52,365 nucleotides of DNA from Planktothrix agardhii NIES-204 (GCA_003609755.1 AP017994.1:1-52365), one strand, 5' to 3'; shown: positions 1 to 9,774, numbered from the stretch's first letter. Numbers and translations: made by a program. The notes: a model not told the origin generated them from the sequence alone.

Positions 1-3000
1 TGCTCCTCATCGAGGGGTTGATCTGTTAAAATTAATCCGATGGTCGGTTCAACATTTCTTAATGACCCTAAACAGGTGAAATCTTGCCATTGTTTTTGTC
101 CGGCATTTTCTAATAACTTAATAGCCGTTCCATCCCGTGAAGTTACTTGATATTTTAAAGTGGCTCCCCCAACCAGGGTGTGAGCTTTATTTAACCAAGT
201 ATCTAATTTGGCTTCTAATTCTCGACGCACTTGTTGACCTTTTTCAACCCCTTCAATGAGTTCAGCCCGTCGAACAATAACATTAATTGCCTCTTGTATA
301 AACGGATGGTTGCGTTGAATTAAACCAGGGCGATCATTTTGATTAAATTCATCGCCACAGAGACGAACTAAAGACACGAATAACGCACTTAAACCTCGAT
401 ACAAAGCTCCAGATGCAAAGGGAGTCACCGATAACGCCTCAACGTGCTGATAAAAAGTGGCATGGTAGTGTTCAAACCGTTCATAGTGGGATAAATCCCT
501 GGGTCTAGCCCAGTTATAAACAGTGATCACCAAACCAGGGTAACTTCGTCCCACCCGTGAAGTGGCTTGAATATATTCGGCGGTATTTTTCGGTTGACCA
601 CAGGCGACCATTAACCCCAGACGTTTAACATCAACCCCAACGGAAATCATATTGGTGGCGAGAATCACATCCAGGGGGTCAGGTCTTTCAACTTTCTGAC
701 CTGCTTTGCGTTTGGCTTGGTTCTCCGCTTCCAATAGGGGGTCAAAGGGAGTTTCTAAACGGTCTAATATCAGGGGAATATCCGTAGAATCCTTACGGGA
801 GGTTAATTCATCAAAGTTTCTTAACTTGCGATTTTTCAATCCCCGTTCACTCATTCGATTTAAACGAGTCCGAATATCATCTTCCACTAACCTTCGTGTT
901 CCCCCCAATTCTCGTAGGGAGTTAAAGTAACCCACCAAGGTCATCCAAGGGTCTGCAACTTTTCCATATTTCTCATACAATGCCTGCGCCGCCGATAACG
1001 TCGCTAAATACACCCGAATCATCGTCGCTTTTAACCGCCGACCGGGGGCGCAAATGCCTAAATACAGTCGCCCAGGATGCTCAGGACTCGGTTCTCGACG
1101 GCGGGAGAAAAAGTTATCTTGAATATCCAACCCAGGTGGCGGGAAAATATGCAGCTTCCGCAAAAATAGATGGTGAACTTGGGCGGACGCTTGGCGGATG
1201 GTGGCCGTTGAAGCAATCACTTTAGGACGAACAGATTGACCATTAACTTCCCAAGTACACAAATGATCTACAACGGTTTCATACAGTCCCACCATTGACC
1301 CCAAGGGGCCACTAATTAAATGCAATTCATCCTGAATAATTAAGTCGGGGGGACGCAGGAGAGCATGAGGTCGGGTTTTGGCGGCGGGAAGTTTATTGGT
1401 GGCGCGGTGGTTGTCTTTATCGTCTAAGTCGGGAGAGCGGAACCCATGACGGTCACAGTAACCACTCACCTGTCCGAATAACATTTGGGTTTCCCCTTTC
1501 CACGGCATTTGGGCAAATTTATCAACGGTGGCAATTAATAGAGTTGGTAAACGCCGATAAATTTCTTCATCAACAACTATAATGGGCAACCCTTCCTGGG
1601 GAGACTGTTTGAGGGTAAAGCAACATCGTCCTAAACTATCTCCACAGTAGACGAGGGTGCGTCCTTGTTCTTTATCAACGGGGTGGACAACAATGTGTCT
1701 ACCTGGGTCGATTTTTGTGCCACACCAAGGACAATTCGTGAGTTGGTGGGGGGAACCCATACCGGAGGGTCGCCCTTGTCCTTTGCTTTGTTTGACAAAT
1801 TCTTCGCTTTGGCTGGTGTAGTTGGGGGTGCTATTGTTTCCGACCCATAAACCAATCCGAAACGGTTCTGACCCCCATTTTTGCGGGTTTTGGCGGCGGA
1901 TGACTTCACAGGCACAAATTAAGGTGGTTGCCCGTTGGAACTGTTGCAAGGTCAATAAACGCAGGGTATAGCGCATTAAGACGGCTACCCCATGTTCTCC
2001 ATCTCGTCCCCCAATAGAACCCTGTAACCGCCGCAGTCCGATGGTATAGGCTGTGAGTCCTAAATAAGCTTCGGTTTTACCGCCTCCGGTGGGAAACCAC
2101 AGTAAATCACAGACCGCATCCAGAGGGTGAGAACGGCCGGGGTGGTGTAAATCAGTGAGAGGGGGTAAATTCAGGAGAATAAAGGCAAGTTGAAAGGTAC
2201 GCCAGCTATGATTGTTCGGGGTATCAATTTCATCTAAACTCGGATCTTTTCCTTGACGTTTGAGTTCGGCATAAATCCCGTGTACACGCTGTCGCCACAT
2301 GGCTTCATTCATAAATTGAAAGGCTTCTACAGCTTGGGGATTTTGGGTTAAAAGTTGAATCCCTTCTTGGATACGGTCTAAGGTAGTTTGGCAATGATTG
2401 AGGGTGGTTTGGGCTGCATTTTGAGAGGGTAAAAAGTCGGGGTTGAGGAGTAAATCTTGCAGTGATTGTTGTTGTTCCTGAATCCAGTTTTGATAAGCGG
2501 TAATTAGGGGGGTTAAGAGTTTGGGAACATCGGCGGGTTTGGCTTCCGCTAGGGTTTTCATGTCTAAAATTAACCCGTTTAACTGAGGAATTTCTTCAAC
2601 GCTGGGGGGTGTGGTTTGTGGCACTTCATAGCGGGGAATCATGCAGGTTTTTAGACAGGTGGCTTGGGTGGGATTGTCGGGGACAATTTCGGCATGAACG
2701 CCCACCCCATGTCCGACGGCAAATTCCACTTGATGACGATATAACATCGCCATTTGTTGATTTTCCTGTTGAATAACAGAATCTAAGTTTTGTTGAATTG
2801 AAGCAGGTTTTTTAACGAAAATATTAGAATAATTTTTATCAGGGGAATAAATCATTAATTCCGGTTGAAATAACCAAGCTTTATCTCGTTGTTTAGCGGG
2901 TTCTTTTTGACCATTCACTAAAAATAAAGTCACAATCCAATCTTGATTATCGAGGCGGCGCATCCGTCCTTTAACGATTACCCCTGGATATTCGGGATCA

Positions 3001-3980
3001 ACAGTCCATTCAGGGATTTCACCGGATTTTAAGGGTTGAATTTTGGTTCCTTGAATGGGATAGCGTTTCCAAATCAGTTTGGGTTCGGAGGTTTCTTTTT
3101 TAGTTAAATATTGGCTTTTTTCTCGTTGATAATGTCCCCATTTTGCGGTAATTTTTATGGCTTTTGCATCACTATCAACGCAGAAGGTTAAACCCATTGA
3201 TGAAGGGAACATGGTATTAGGTGGGGGTATGGTTCCTTCTGTGGTTCCTTCTTCTGAATTGCCTTTTCCGGCGGGGGCGAGTTCGTCTTGTTGTTCGGGT
3301 TGTTCTTCTGGGGTTTTATTGCGAATTAAGGGGGATAATAGTCCAACTAAATAGCGATCTGTTACACTACTTTCATCCACTTCTTCGTCTTCTTTCCCCG
3401 CAGGGCCAAGCAGATCTTTGAAAATCATTTCTTCTAATTCTTGGCGAAGTTCATAGGGAGATTGGGGATTTACGATTAACGATTGGGGATTTACGATTGA
3501 CGATTTTGGATTTACGATTAGGGGTTCAGGATTTACGATTAACGATTGGGGATTTACGATTGACGATTTTGGATTTACGATTGGGGGTTCTGGGGGATTA
3601 AGTTCGGTGAGGTTGGGATTAATAATAAATTGTTGTTCGATTAAACTGCCTTGTTTTTCCGGTTGATTGGCGGCGACATATTCAACATTAAATAAAGAAA
3701 TTTGTTCCGGCTTTTTAACATCTTTTTTAGCTCGTTTTTTCTGGCGAGTTTCAAAAAAAATTGTGATTTGACGAATGACTTGATCTGAGACACCGCTATC
3801 ATCCGAGATTAAGTTCTCATCCTCTAACACTATCCCGTCTAATAAAATTTTTAAAGCGGATTCAGGGGCGGAAATTACTGCATTCCAATCGAGTTTAATT
3901 TCACCATTTTTGAGTTTTTGGTTGATTTCTACTAAGTCTAAAGTACCAGGGAGAACGGGAGGAAGCTTAATAATTTCCAT
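1..3980 (-). CDS. drmA: DISARM helicase DrmA (continues across the circular junction)
   Basis: This is the large helicase of the DISARM anti-phage system, which in studied systems pairs with DrmB to engage incoming DNA. The ATG is at 3980-3978 and the frame is open for 1326 codons to base 1; it continues at 52365 and stops at 52338, giving about 1335 residues. Visible motifs are Walker A PTGGGKT near residue 630, the DExH-type box QDELH near 882, and the C-terminal helicase segment ATSRVGRSYPG near 1142. Residues about 130-171 are a repeated linker with NPQSLIV/NPKSSIV units encoded by 21-bp tandem repeats. The gene follows the vapBC-like pair by only 9 bp and precedes drmB across the junction. 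Identity rests on motifs, size and gene order; helicase activity itself is not shown. Confidence 0.9.
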   Translation of the reverse strand, partial: MEIIKLPPVLPGTLDLVEINQKLKNGEIKLDWNAVISAPESALKILLDGIVLEDENLISDDSGVSDQVIRQITIFFETRQKKRAKKDVKKPEQISLFNVEYVAANQPEKQGSLIEQQFIINPNLTELNPPEPPIVNPKSSIVNPQSLIVNPEPLIVNPKSSIVNPQSLIVNPQSPYELRQELEEMIFKDLLGPAGKEDEEVDESSVTDRYLVGLLSPLIRNKTPEEQPEQQDELAPAGKGNSEEGTTEGTIPPPNTMFPSSMGLTFCVDSDAKAIKITAKWGHYQREKSQYLTKKETSEPKLIWKRYPIQGTKIQPLKSGEIPEWTVDPEYPGVIVKGRMRRLDNQDWIVTLFLVNGQKEPAKQRDKAWLFQPELMIYSPDKNYSNIFVKKPASIQQNLDSVIQQENQQMAMLYRHQVEFAVGHGVGVHAEIVPDNPTQATCLKTCMIPRYEVPQTTPPSVEEIPQLNGLILDMKTLAEAKPADVPKLLTPLITAYQNWIQEQQQSLQDLLLNPDFLPSQNAAQTTLNHCQTTLDRIQEGIQLLTQNPQAVEAFQFMNEAMWRQRVHGIYAELKRQGKDPSLDEIDTPNNHSWRTFQLAFILLNLPPLTDLHHPGRSHPLDAVCDLLWFPTGGGKTEAYLGLTAYTIGLRRLQGSIGGRDGEHGVAVLMRYTLRLLTLQQFQRATTLICACEVIRRQNPQKWGSEPFRIGLWVGNNSTPNYTSQSEEFVKQSKGQGRPSGMGSPHQLTNCPWCGTKIDPGRHIVVHPVDKEQGRTLVYCGDSLGRCCFTLKQSPQEGLPIIVVDEEIYRRLPTLLIATVDKFAQMPWKGETQMLFGQVSGYCDRHGFRSPDLDDKDNHRATNKLPAAKTRPHALLRPPDLIIQDELHLISGPLGSMVGLYETVVDHLCTWEVNGQSVRPKVIASTATIRQASAQVHHLFLRKLHIFPPPGLDIQDNFFSRRREPSPEHPGRLYLGICAPGRRLKATMIRVYLATLSAAQALYEKYGKVADPWMTLVGYFNSLRELGGTRRLVEDDIRTRLNRMSERGLKNRKLRNFDELTSRKDSTDIPLILDRLETPFDPLLEAENQAKRKAGQKVERPDPLDVILATNMISVGVDVKRLGLMVACGQPKNTAEYIQATSRVGRSYPGLVITVYNWARPRDLSHYERFEHYHATFYQHVEALSVTPFASGALYRGLSALFVSLVRLCGDEFNQNDRPGLIQRNHPFIQEAINVIVRRAELIEGVEKGQQVRRELEAKLDTWLNKAHTLVGGATLKYQVTSRDGTAIKLLENAGQKQWQDFTCLGSLRNVEPTIGLILTDQPLDEE
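3467..3592. repeat. Six 21-bp tandem repeats inside drmA
   Basis: The core GATTTACGATT recurs six times at a strict 21-bp period (three heptamers). On the coding strand it gives the seven-residue units NPQSLIV and NPKSSIV. Because 21 is a multiple of 3, gain or loss of units would lengthen or shorten the linker without breaking the frame. The same heptamer family fills the intergenic spaces around this operon. Confidence 0.85.
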
Positions 3981-3989
3981 AAGAATAAT

Positions 3990-4403
3990 TTACGATTGGG
4001 GATGAATAGAAATAATGTTTATACTGGGAGTTCGGTGGATGGATTTTTTGGGTTTTTCATTCGTTATGAATTCTTCCGCCCCAACTAAAATCGCCGCCGC
4101 AATATGAAAAGCATCCATGATTCCTAAGCCAAACTGACTGGCTTCTTGGTAAGCTCTTTCTAAGATTTTATCAATATCGGTCGCCCAAACGGAGACGGCA
4201 TTAAAATATTCATTGTAGAATTCTATTTCATCAGTTTGTTGGTTATAAATAGCTTTAGGGAGAACTTCCATTTTTAGAAAAATACTAGAAGCAAAAATCC
4301 GGTTATTGTCCTGTAAAACTTCTAAAGCTTTTAAGGCAATTTGACTTTCTCCTCTAGCCGCATAAATTAAAACGCCTGCATCAATAAAGGTTAGTTTTGT
4401 CAT
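3990..4403 (-). CDS. PIN-domain protein, VapC-like toxin
   Basis: This 137-residue protein has the PIN layout: an early acidic residue in FIDAGVLIYAARG (D8), a mid-protein acidic region, GIMDAFHIAAAI (D near 96) and a late FITNEK (N near 114). VapC toxins are Mg-dependent RNases that usually cleave tRNA or rRNA. The ATG overlaps the stop of the upstream antitoxin-like gene by 4 bp, the usual toxin-antitoxin coupling. It ends 9 bp before drmA, so the pair sits inside the DISARM operon between drmMI and drmA. It could serve as a stabilising module or simply be a passenger. The RNase target cannot be read from the sequence. Confidence 0.75.
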   Translation of the reverse strand: MTKLTFIDAGVLIYAARGESQIALKALEVLQDNNRIFASSIFLKMEVLPKAIYNQQTDEIEFYNEYFNAVSVWATDIDKILERAYQEASQFGLGIMDAFHIAAAILVGAEEFITNEKPKKSIHRTPSINIISIHPQS

Positions 4404-4690
4404 GATTCAGCCTCTTGAAATCCCCCGCGTCGTTTAGCTTTTTCTAGTTCGATGTCTTCTGCACTGAGTAAAGGGACACCAGAAGCAACGATTTTTTCTC
4501 GGATTTCCTGTAATTTTATTCCTAAATTTGAGCGGGGTTTTTGTGTTTCTGTTGGTTGTGTAACAGTAGAGTTTGACAGATTGGTAAAGGAAATTCTCAG
4601 GGTTAGAAAATCAACAAAATCAATGACTTCTTGTTGTTTTTCTTGGGGTAAAGAACGCCATTTCTCTAATAAATTTTGTTCATTAGTCAT
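4400..4690 (-). CDS. VapB-like antitoxin (DUF2281-type N-terminus)
   Basis: This 96-residue protein begins with a segment (LLEKWRSLPQEKQQEVIDFV) typical of cyanobacterial DUF2281 antitoxins, which bind and neutralise a PIN toxin. The acidic, basic-ended C-terminus (LEKAKRRGGFQEAES) would be the toxin-binding tail. It overlaps the PIN gene by 4 bp. Upstream is a 441-bp gap with three 98-bp repeats, so the pair may have its own promoter rather than relying on DISARM read-through. The toxin-antitoxin assignment comes from family resemblance and arrangement. Confidence 0.7.
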   Translation of the reverse strand: MTNEQNLLEKWRSLPQEKQQEVIDFVDFLTLRISFTNLSNSTVTQPTETQKPRSNLGIKLQEIREKIVASGVPLLSAEDIELEKAKRRGGFQEAES

Positions 4691-4810
4691 GGGGTTTAAA
4701 ACTTATAATTTTAAATATTATATCATTTCTTACTTCGCAGCTTGTGAAAAATACTAAAAATTTAATATTTAAGGCTGGTACTAGATCTGAACCTCAAAAG
4801 CCTTTTAGAA

Positions 4811-5098
4811 TTGTCATCCTGAATGCAGCGCAGCGAAATGAAGGATCTCTAGTTAACCCACAAGTCTAGTAAGAGATTCTTCGTTTCACTCAGAATGACA
4901 GATAACAATTGTCATCCTGAACGTAGCATAGCGGAGTGAAGGATCTCTAGTTAACCCACAAGTCTAGTAAGAGATTCTTCGTTTCACTCAGAATGACAGA
5001 TAACAATTGTCATCCTGAATGCAGCGCAGCGAAATGAAGGATCTCTACTTAATCTATAAGTATAGTAAGAGATTCTTCGTTTCACTCAGAATGACAAG
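4811..5098. repeat. Three tandem 98-bp hairpin repeats
   Basis: The unit begins TTGTCATCCTGAA and ends CAGAATGACAGATAACAA; copies start at 4811, 4909 and 5007. Each copy is an imperfect palindrome: TGTCATCCTGA...GAAGGATCTCT at the left is mirrored by AGAGATTCTTCGTTTCACTCAGAATGACA at the right, so each can fold into a long hairpin. The array fills the 441-bp gap between the antitoxin-like gene and drmMI. The family (CATTCTGAG...GAAGAATCTC) is widespread as an interspersed bacterial repeat, and fragments of it also lie inside drmMI. Confidence 0.9.
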
Positions 5099-5131
5099 GG
5101 AAAAATACTCAAAATGACAGTTAATAGTTGA

Positions 5132-8100
5132 TTAAAAAAATTCTAATTGTTCTTCTGATTTCTTAGGCTTTTTTTTTGTCGTTTTCTTCTTCCCTTTATC
5201 ATGAAGTCCGGCTTCAACTTCTTCGGCGTAACGTTGATGATTCAGTTGCAACAGTCGGTCTAATACTTCCCGTCTAGCTGCTTCACTAATTGTATACCGA
5301 ATTCCTTGTTTTGTTTCGTGGAAATTGTGATCTAAGGTGAGATCATCCCAACCGTAAGCCAGAGCAACAGCTTGATCCATTTCAATGTGCAGTTCTCGCA
5401 ATTTTATAATATCTGGGGATTGTTCATCGGGGTTATGAAACCGATTATAGGTTTTGGTTAATCCTTCCTGACGAGTTAACATGATTTGTTGACGATGATT
5501 ATAATAATTTTCGCCAATTTCTTCTAAGTTTATGATTTTGGATTTACGATTTACGATTGACGATTCATTTTTAAGAAGGGGAAAAGGGAATGTTTCAAAA
5601 CAGTCTGTAGGTGTATATCTTAAGTCTCCTTTCATTGAAGAAGCATAGTCACGCACCCAAGACTCATGAAAAACACCTTGTAAAATTGCAAAATAAATGT
5701 ATTTATTAAATGCTAAGATTACGGTGGCATGAGAAAAAACTATATCAGACCGTTCAAAAGCAAAAGCTAAAGTTCTACTTGTTGCTGCAATAACTAACAC
5801 TCGTTCCATATCTGCGATCATTTCATAAAGTTCAATTGTAGGTCTTGTAAAACGCCACCATATTTCACGCCTTTGTCTATCTTTATTTTTTTCTCTTTCT
5901 GGTTTAACTTTTTCCTCAACTATTTTTAAACAATCTGGATAATCAACAGCATAGGGTTTACCTTTAGAGTTTTTGGGATCATCATGGTCAGCATCTAATA
6001 GCCAATCTTTGAAATTAATCACCCAACGGCTCGGAGATTGATCTGGATTAGAGTTTAAATCTTCCCCATTCAAATAGGGAAATAAAACATCTTCATTTTT
6101 AGGATTCTTTGCAATTAATTTTTGAGCTTCTTCCGGTTCTAATACAAACCCCATTCCTAAAACCATTGAACCAATGAAAGATTTATTTTGATTAGCCATT
6201 AACCGATAAGGATTACCTGCTAATTTCCCTGGTACTGTTAAAAAGGGTGTAATTCCATTAACAGGTTTTTCATCTAAAATAAAGTCTCCTTGCCATTCCC
6301 CTTGACGCATCCAAACAAAAGCGACTTCTAAACTTGCAGTTCCTTCCCATGTTCGACTAGAAACCGCCCGATAAATAACACCTTTTCTGTCATTCTGAGC
6401 ATCATTCTTGTCATTCTGAGGATAACCCCTCTTGTCATTCTGAGCTTGCGAAGAATCTCTACTATTTTTGACGACCTCACGGAGATCCTTCGTTTCACTC
6501 AGGATGACAGTTGGAGCGTGGGGAATGACAGTTGGAGCGTGGGGAATGACAGTCGGGGTCTGGGGGATGACAGTCGGAGTCTGGGGGATGATAGTCGGGG
6601 CCTGGGGAATGACAGTCGGGGTCTGGGGGATGACAGCCGAGGTTTGTAAATTCTGAACCATTTGGTCTAACCCGACTTCTCGCGTATCTCCTTGGGCAAT
6701 AGTATTGGTTGCAACTAACCCAAATCCTCCTTTTTTACCGATTAACTGTTGCCCTCTTAAAAAGAAATAAGCACATAAATCGGCACTTCCTCTGACATTA
6801 TTGGCTAAATATTGAACTAAATAATCTCGATAGGGAGTTCCCAACGGCCCTGTAATTTTTTGACCTCCCATAAATGGCGGATTTCCCACAAGGGCATTAA
6901 AACCGATTGTTGATTGACGAGTTACGATTTTGGATTTACGATTCAGGTTAGATTCGGGTTCATTTCTCGCAGTTAGGAAGACTTCAGGAAATTCTAATTC
7001 CCAATGGAAGGGATTTAAACTGTTTAAATCAGGTAAAATTTTCCGTTGATAGTTGGTAATACTTGCTTTCCCTTGAGCAACCATTAATAAAGTTAATCGC
7101 AGGTCTTGTTGTTCCTGTTTTTTTACATTGGTGAGATAACTAGAAATTAATAAATCTGCCCTATCTTTTAAATCTTTAATTCTGGCATTGGCTTGAAGGA
7201 GTAAATATTCTTTTTCCTTTTGGTCTTGGGGACTGTTGACGGGTTTCGATTCAATTTGTAACCGAAAATCAATAACTTCATTTAATAATTGTTGTAAATC
7301 ATCTCCGCCAATTCCTAATTGATAAGATTCCCCCTCAGTTTGTAAATTCCACCGTTTTAACTGTTCTAAATTCACTCCCACTAATGAATCTCCAGCTTTC
7401 AAAGCATGGTCTAAAAAGGTAAAGGGTTTATCTTTTTGTAAGGTTTCTAACCATAAAGATAACTTTGCCATTTCCACCGCTAAGGGGTTTTTATCCACTC
7501 CATAAATACAACGTTCAGCAATAATGCGTTTTGCCACCATTAACCGTTCTGTCGCGTCAATGGGGATAATCGATTCTTGAGGACGAGACTTAGATAATTG
7601 ACCATCCGGTGCAATCACAATTTTACCTGGATTTGCCGTTTCTGCTTCTTTCCAGGCTTCTATTAATCGTTCTCCTAAATATCGACAAACCTGAACTAAA
7701 AACGCCCCCGACCCCATCGCCATATCACAAATTTTCAGGTCTAAAAGTTCCGGCGCAGGAATTAACTTCCACTCGGTTTTCGGTTTTCCTTCCGCCACGC
7801 CTTGATATACTAAAGGTTCTAAAGTATAGCGAACAATTTCTTCCGTTAAACTCTTGGGGGTGTAATGGGTTCCCGTTTCTCGGCGGTTACTTCCTTGGGC
7901 AACATAAACGCTTCCGGTGGGAATAATGACGGGATAACCGAAGGTATCAGAGCGAATTAAATTAACAAAGGGTTTCACCCGTTCCAATAATTCTGAATTA
8001 TTATTACAAGCAATTAACAGGTTATTATTCTGAGCATAACCCCTCCTGTCATTCTGAAGATTATTCTTGTCATTCTGAGCATTATTCTTGTCATTCTGAG

Positions 8101-9772
8101 CTTGCGAAGAATCTCTACCATCCTTCACGACACCACCGAGATCCTTCGTTTCACTCAGGATGACATTATTGTTATCATTTTGAGCGTCATTCTTATTCCT
8201 TTCACTCAGGATGACATTATTGTTAAAGTTTGCACTATCAACGGCTTTTTTTAGCGTCGTTTCAGACCGTCCGGTTAAAGTTTTGAGAATTTTAATGAAC
8301 TCATTTTCCCCTTTAGCAAAAGCAATTTCTAATTCATCTAAAGTAATTTCGGGTTCTTTGTCTTTTGTCCCCAATAATCCTAAAACCGGAGAAGTTGCGC
8401 GAATTGCGGTATGGTCTAATAACCCTTCATACACATGACCAATTTGTTCCACATCTAACGCCCGAAACGATAACCGTCTTGGTTCTGTTCCACCGCCGGG
8501 AACTTTGATTTGTAAAATTTGTAACGCTTCTAATAAATGTAAAACAGTTCTATTATCAATAGGAATGGGTTGGGAGGAAACTTGTTGCCAATTTCCCTCG
8601 GTTCGTCCTTCTAAAAAGGGGAATTTATCGGGGTTAAACAAATCGCCACCTAATGCGGGTAAACGCAATAAATCATGGTCTATCCCCCCATAAACTGCCC
8701 GAAATGTGGCTAATAAACGACACCAAGCATCATGGCGACGTTCTAAGATTTCTTCCCCATAATGGTCAGCAACTTCTCGCAGTTGTGACCGTAAGGTTGA
8801 GACAGAGTAAGATTGATCATAAAGGGACTCGCCTAACCGTAATAAACCTTTTTCTTCGGCTGAAAAGAGAAACACTAACCGCATCATCATAAATAAAGCG
8901 GCTTCATAAAGTTGAGTTTGTGAAATATTTTTTAATAATTTACGGTTACGGTCTTGATCAATTTTATCAATTTTTTGAATTAAAACTTCAACGGCTTTTC
9001 TAACTTGATACCCTAATTGGTCAGTAACTTCCTGTTGACTATCGGCACTTTTAACAAATAAAGCTTCTAAGGTTTGGTCATCTGGAACCCCAAAAAAGCG
9101 TTGCACCCCTAATAAACTTCTAAACGCTTGGAGGGTGATTTTTTCTTCTAACCATAAATTGGCATACCAAGAAATATAACTAACGGTTGGGGAAGGGGTA
9201 TTATATTTAATCCCTGGGGCGATTTCATTGGTTCCCGTCGGGGCATTAATTAACATCCAATGTTCCCCATTGGTAATTAATCCTAACCAGACTCCTGTTC
9301 CCCGAAGTAATTCCATCATTCGGGTTGCGGGAGAGGCTGACCAGCGAGAATTTTTTAGGGTTTTTTCTAACGCTTGTTCGGGAGGATAAATTTGCACCAA
9401 TAAACGAATTTTAGGGCGGTTTGAATCGGCTGAATCATCTATTGAATTAACAATATAATCCGGGCGCAGGGTTTCTTGATGTTCAGGAATAAAGACTTTT
9501 AAACCTTGGGGAATGTTTTGCCCTGTTTTTAGGACTTCATCGGGAAATTCGAGGATTTCTTTTAAAACCCATTCTCCCCAAGTTCGATGAATTCCCACAT
9601 CGCCATGATTTTCTAGCCATTCTTCATACGCTTGACGTAAAACCCGAAATCGCTCAGGGTCATGGGCATCTAACCCTTGAGGAAAAACCTCTAATAAGGT
9701 TTGCAAGCTTAAGAAGGGGCCAGAAGCTTCAATTAAGGATAACCATTCAGCATGATGACGAGCAATAGACAT
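5132..9772 (-). CDS. drmMI: DISARM adenine-type DNA methylase DrmMI
   Basis: This large methylase (1546 residues) marks host DNA in class 1 DISARM so that the system attacks only unmodified DNA. It has a long N-terminal region, then GTHYTPKSLTEEIV, the SAM-binding motif MAMGSGAFLVQV near residue 687, NPLAVEMAKLSLWLETL, and the catalytic NPPF (GNPPFMGGQKI) near 962, as in Eco57I-type N6-adenine methylases. The C-terminus is Lys-rich. Two blocks are low-complexity insertions: about 520-580 (ILSETKDL/QNDKNN) and 1042-1140 (seven PTVIPQT-type units plus another ILSETKDL block). Both come from repeats that entered the gene in frame. No frameshift is visible, so the gene may be intact. DrmD lies upstream and drmA downstream. 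Confidence 0.9.
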   Translation of the reverse strand: MSIARHHAEWLSLIEASGPFLSLQTLLEVFPQGLDAHDPERFRVLRQAYEEWLENHGDVGIHRTWGEWVLKEILEFPDEVLKTGQNIPQGLKVFIPEHQETLRPDYIVNSIDDSADSNRPKIRLLVQIYPPEQALEKTLKNSRWSASPATRMMELLRGTGVWLGLITNGEHWMLINAPTGTNEIAPGIKYNTPSPTVSYISWYANLWLEEKITLQAFRSLLGVQRFFGVPDDQTLEALFVKSADSQQEVTDQLGYQVRKAVEVLIQKIDKIDQDRNRKLLKNISQTQLYEAALFMMMRLVFLFSAEEKGLLRLGESLYDQSYSVSTLRSQLREVADHYGEEILERRHDAWCRLLATFRAVYGGIDHDLLRLPALGGDLFNPDKFPFLEGRTEGNWQQVSSQPIPIDNRTVLHLLEALQILQIKVPGGGTEPRRLSFRALDVEQIGHVYEGLLDHTAIRATSPVLGLLGTKDKEPEITLDELEIAFAKGENEFIKILKTLTGRSETTLKKAVDSANFNNNVILSERNKNDAQNDNNNVILSETKDLGGVVKDGRDSSQAQNDKNNAQNDKNNLQNDRRGYAQNNNLLIACNNNSELLERVKPFVNLIRSDTFGYPVIIPTGSVYVAQGSNRRETGTHYTPKSLTEEIVRYTLEPLVYQGVAEGKPKTEWKLIPAPELLDLKICDMAMGSGAFLVQVCRYLGERLIEAWKEAETANPGKIVIAPDGQLSKSRPQESIIPIDATERLMVAKRIIAERCIYGVDKNPLAVEMAKLSLWLETLQKDKPFTFLDHALKAGDSLVGVNLEQLKRWNLQTEGESYQLGIGGDDLQQLLNEVIDFRLQIESKPVNSPQDQKEKEYLLLQANARIKDLKDRADLLISSYLTNVKKQEQQDLRLTLLMVAQGKASITNYQRKILPDLNSLNPFHWELEFPEVFLTARNEPESNLNRKSKIVTRQSTIGFNALVGNPPFMGGQKITGPLGTPYRDYLVQYLANNVRGSADLCAYFFLRGQQLIGKKGGFGLVATNTIAQGDTREVGLDQMVQNLQTSAVIPQTPTVIPQAPTIIPQTPTVIPQTPTVIPHAPTVIPHAPTVILSETKDLREVVKNSRDSSQAQNDKRGYPQNDKNDAQNDRKGVIYRAVSSRTWEGTASLEVAFVWMRQGEWQGDFILDEKPVNGITPFLTVPGKLAGNPYRLMANQNKSFIGSMVLGMGFVLEPEEAQKLIAKNPKNEDVLFPYLNGEDLNSNPDQSPSRWVINFKDWLLDADHDDPKNSKGKPYAVDYPDCLKIVEEKVKPEREKNKDRQRREIWWRFTRPTIELYEMIADMERVLVIAATSRTLAFAFERSDIVFSHATVILAFNKYIYFAILQGVFHESWVRDYASSMKGDLRYTPTDCFETFPFPLLKNESSIVNRKSKIINLEEIGENYYNHRQQIMLTRQEGLTKTYNRFHNPDEQSPDIIKLRELHIEMDQAVALAYGWDDLTLDHNFHETKQGIRYTISEAARREVLDRLLQLNHQRYAEEVEAGLHDKGKKKTTKKKPKKSEEQLEFF
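6502..6648. repeat. Seven 21-bp tandem repeats inside drmMI
   Basis: The unit around ATGACAGTYGGRGYSTGG recurs at positions 6504, 6525, 6546, 6567, 6588, 6609 and 6630, a strict 21-bp period. On the coding strand it gives PTVIPQT/PTVIPHA units. The array abuts the end of an interspersed CATTCTGAG-family repeat and seems to have grown from its terminal GGATGACAGT. The period keeps the frame, so copy number can vary without destroying the gene. Confidence 0.9.
8030..8222. repeat. CATTCTGAG-family repeat cluster inside drmMI
   Basis: Repeated GTCATTCTGA and CACTCAGGATGACATTATTGTT segments, with the GCGAAGAATCTC core, occupy this stretch. It is translated as an Asn/Asp/Lys-rich insert containing ILSETKDL. 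The same family forms the tandem array at 4811-5098 and a second in-gene block near 6390-6502. The insert lies between the N-terminal domain and the methylase core, where a flexible linker would be tolerated. Confidence 0.8.
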
Positions 9773-9774
9773 CT

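Noticed and set aside
1631-1915. Minus-strand 94-residue frame and plus-strand frames within 700-3421
   Set aside because: They lie inside the long drmA frame in other phases; drmA motifs run without interruption through the region.
6446-6656. Plus-strand open frames rich in Gly, Asp, Trp and Val over the drmMI repeat
   Set aside because: They are the antisense reading of the 21-bp tandem repeats; any multiple-of-3 repeat without stops opens several frames.
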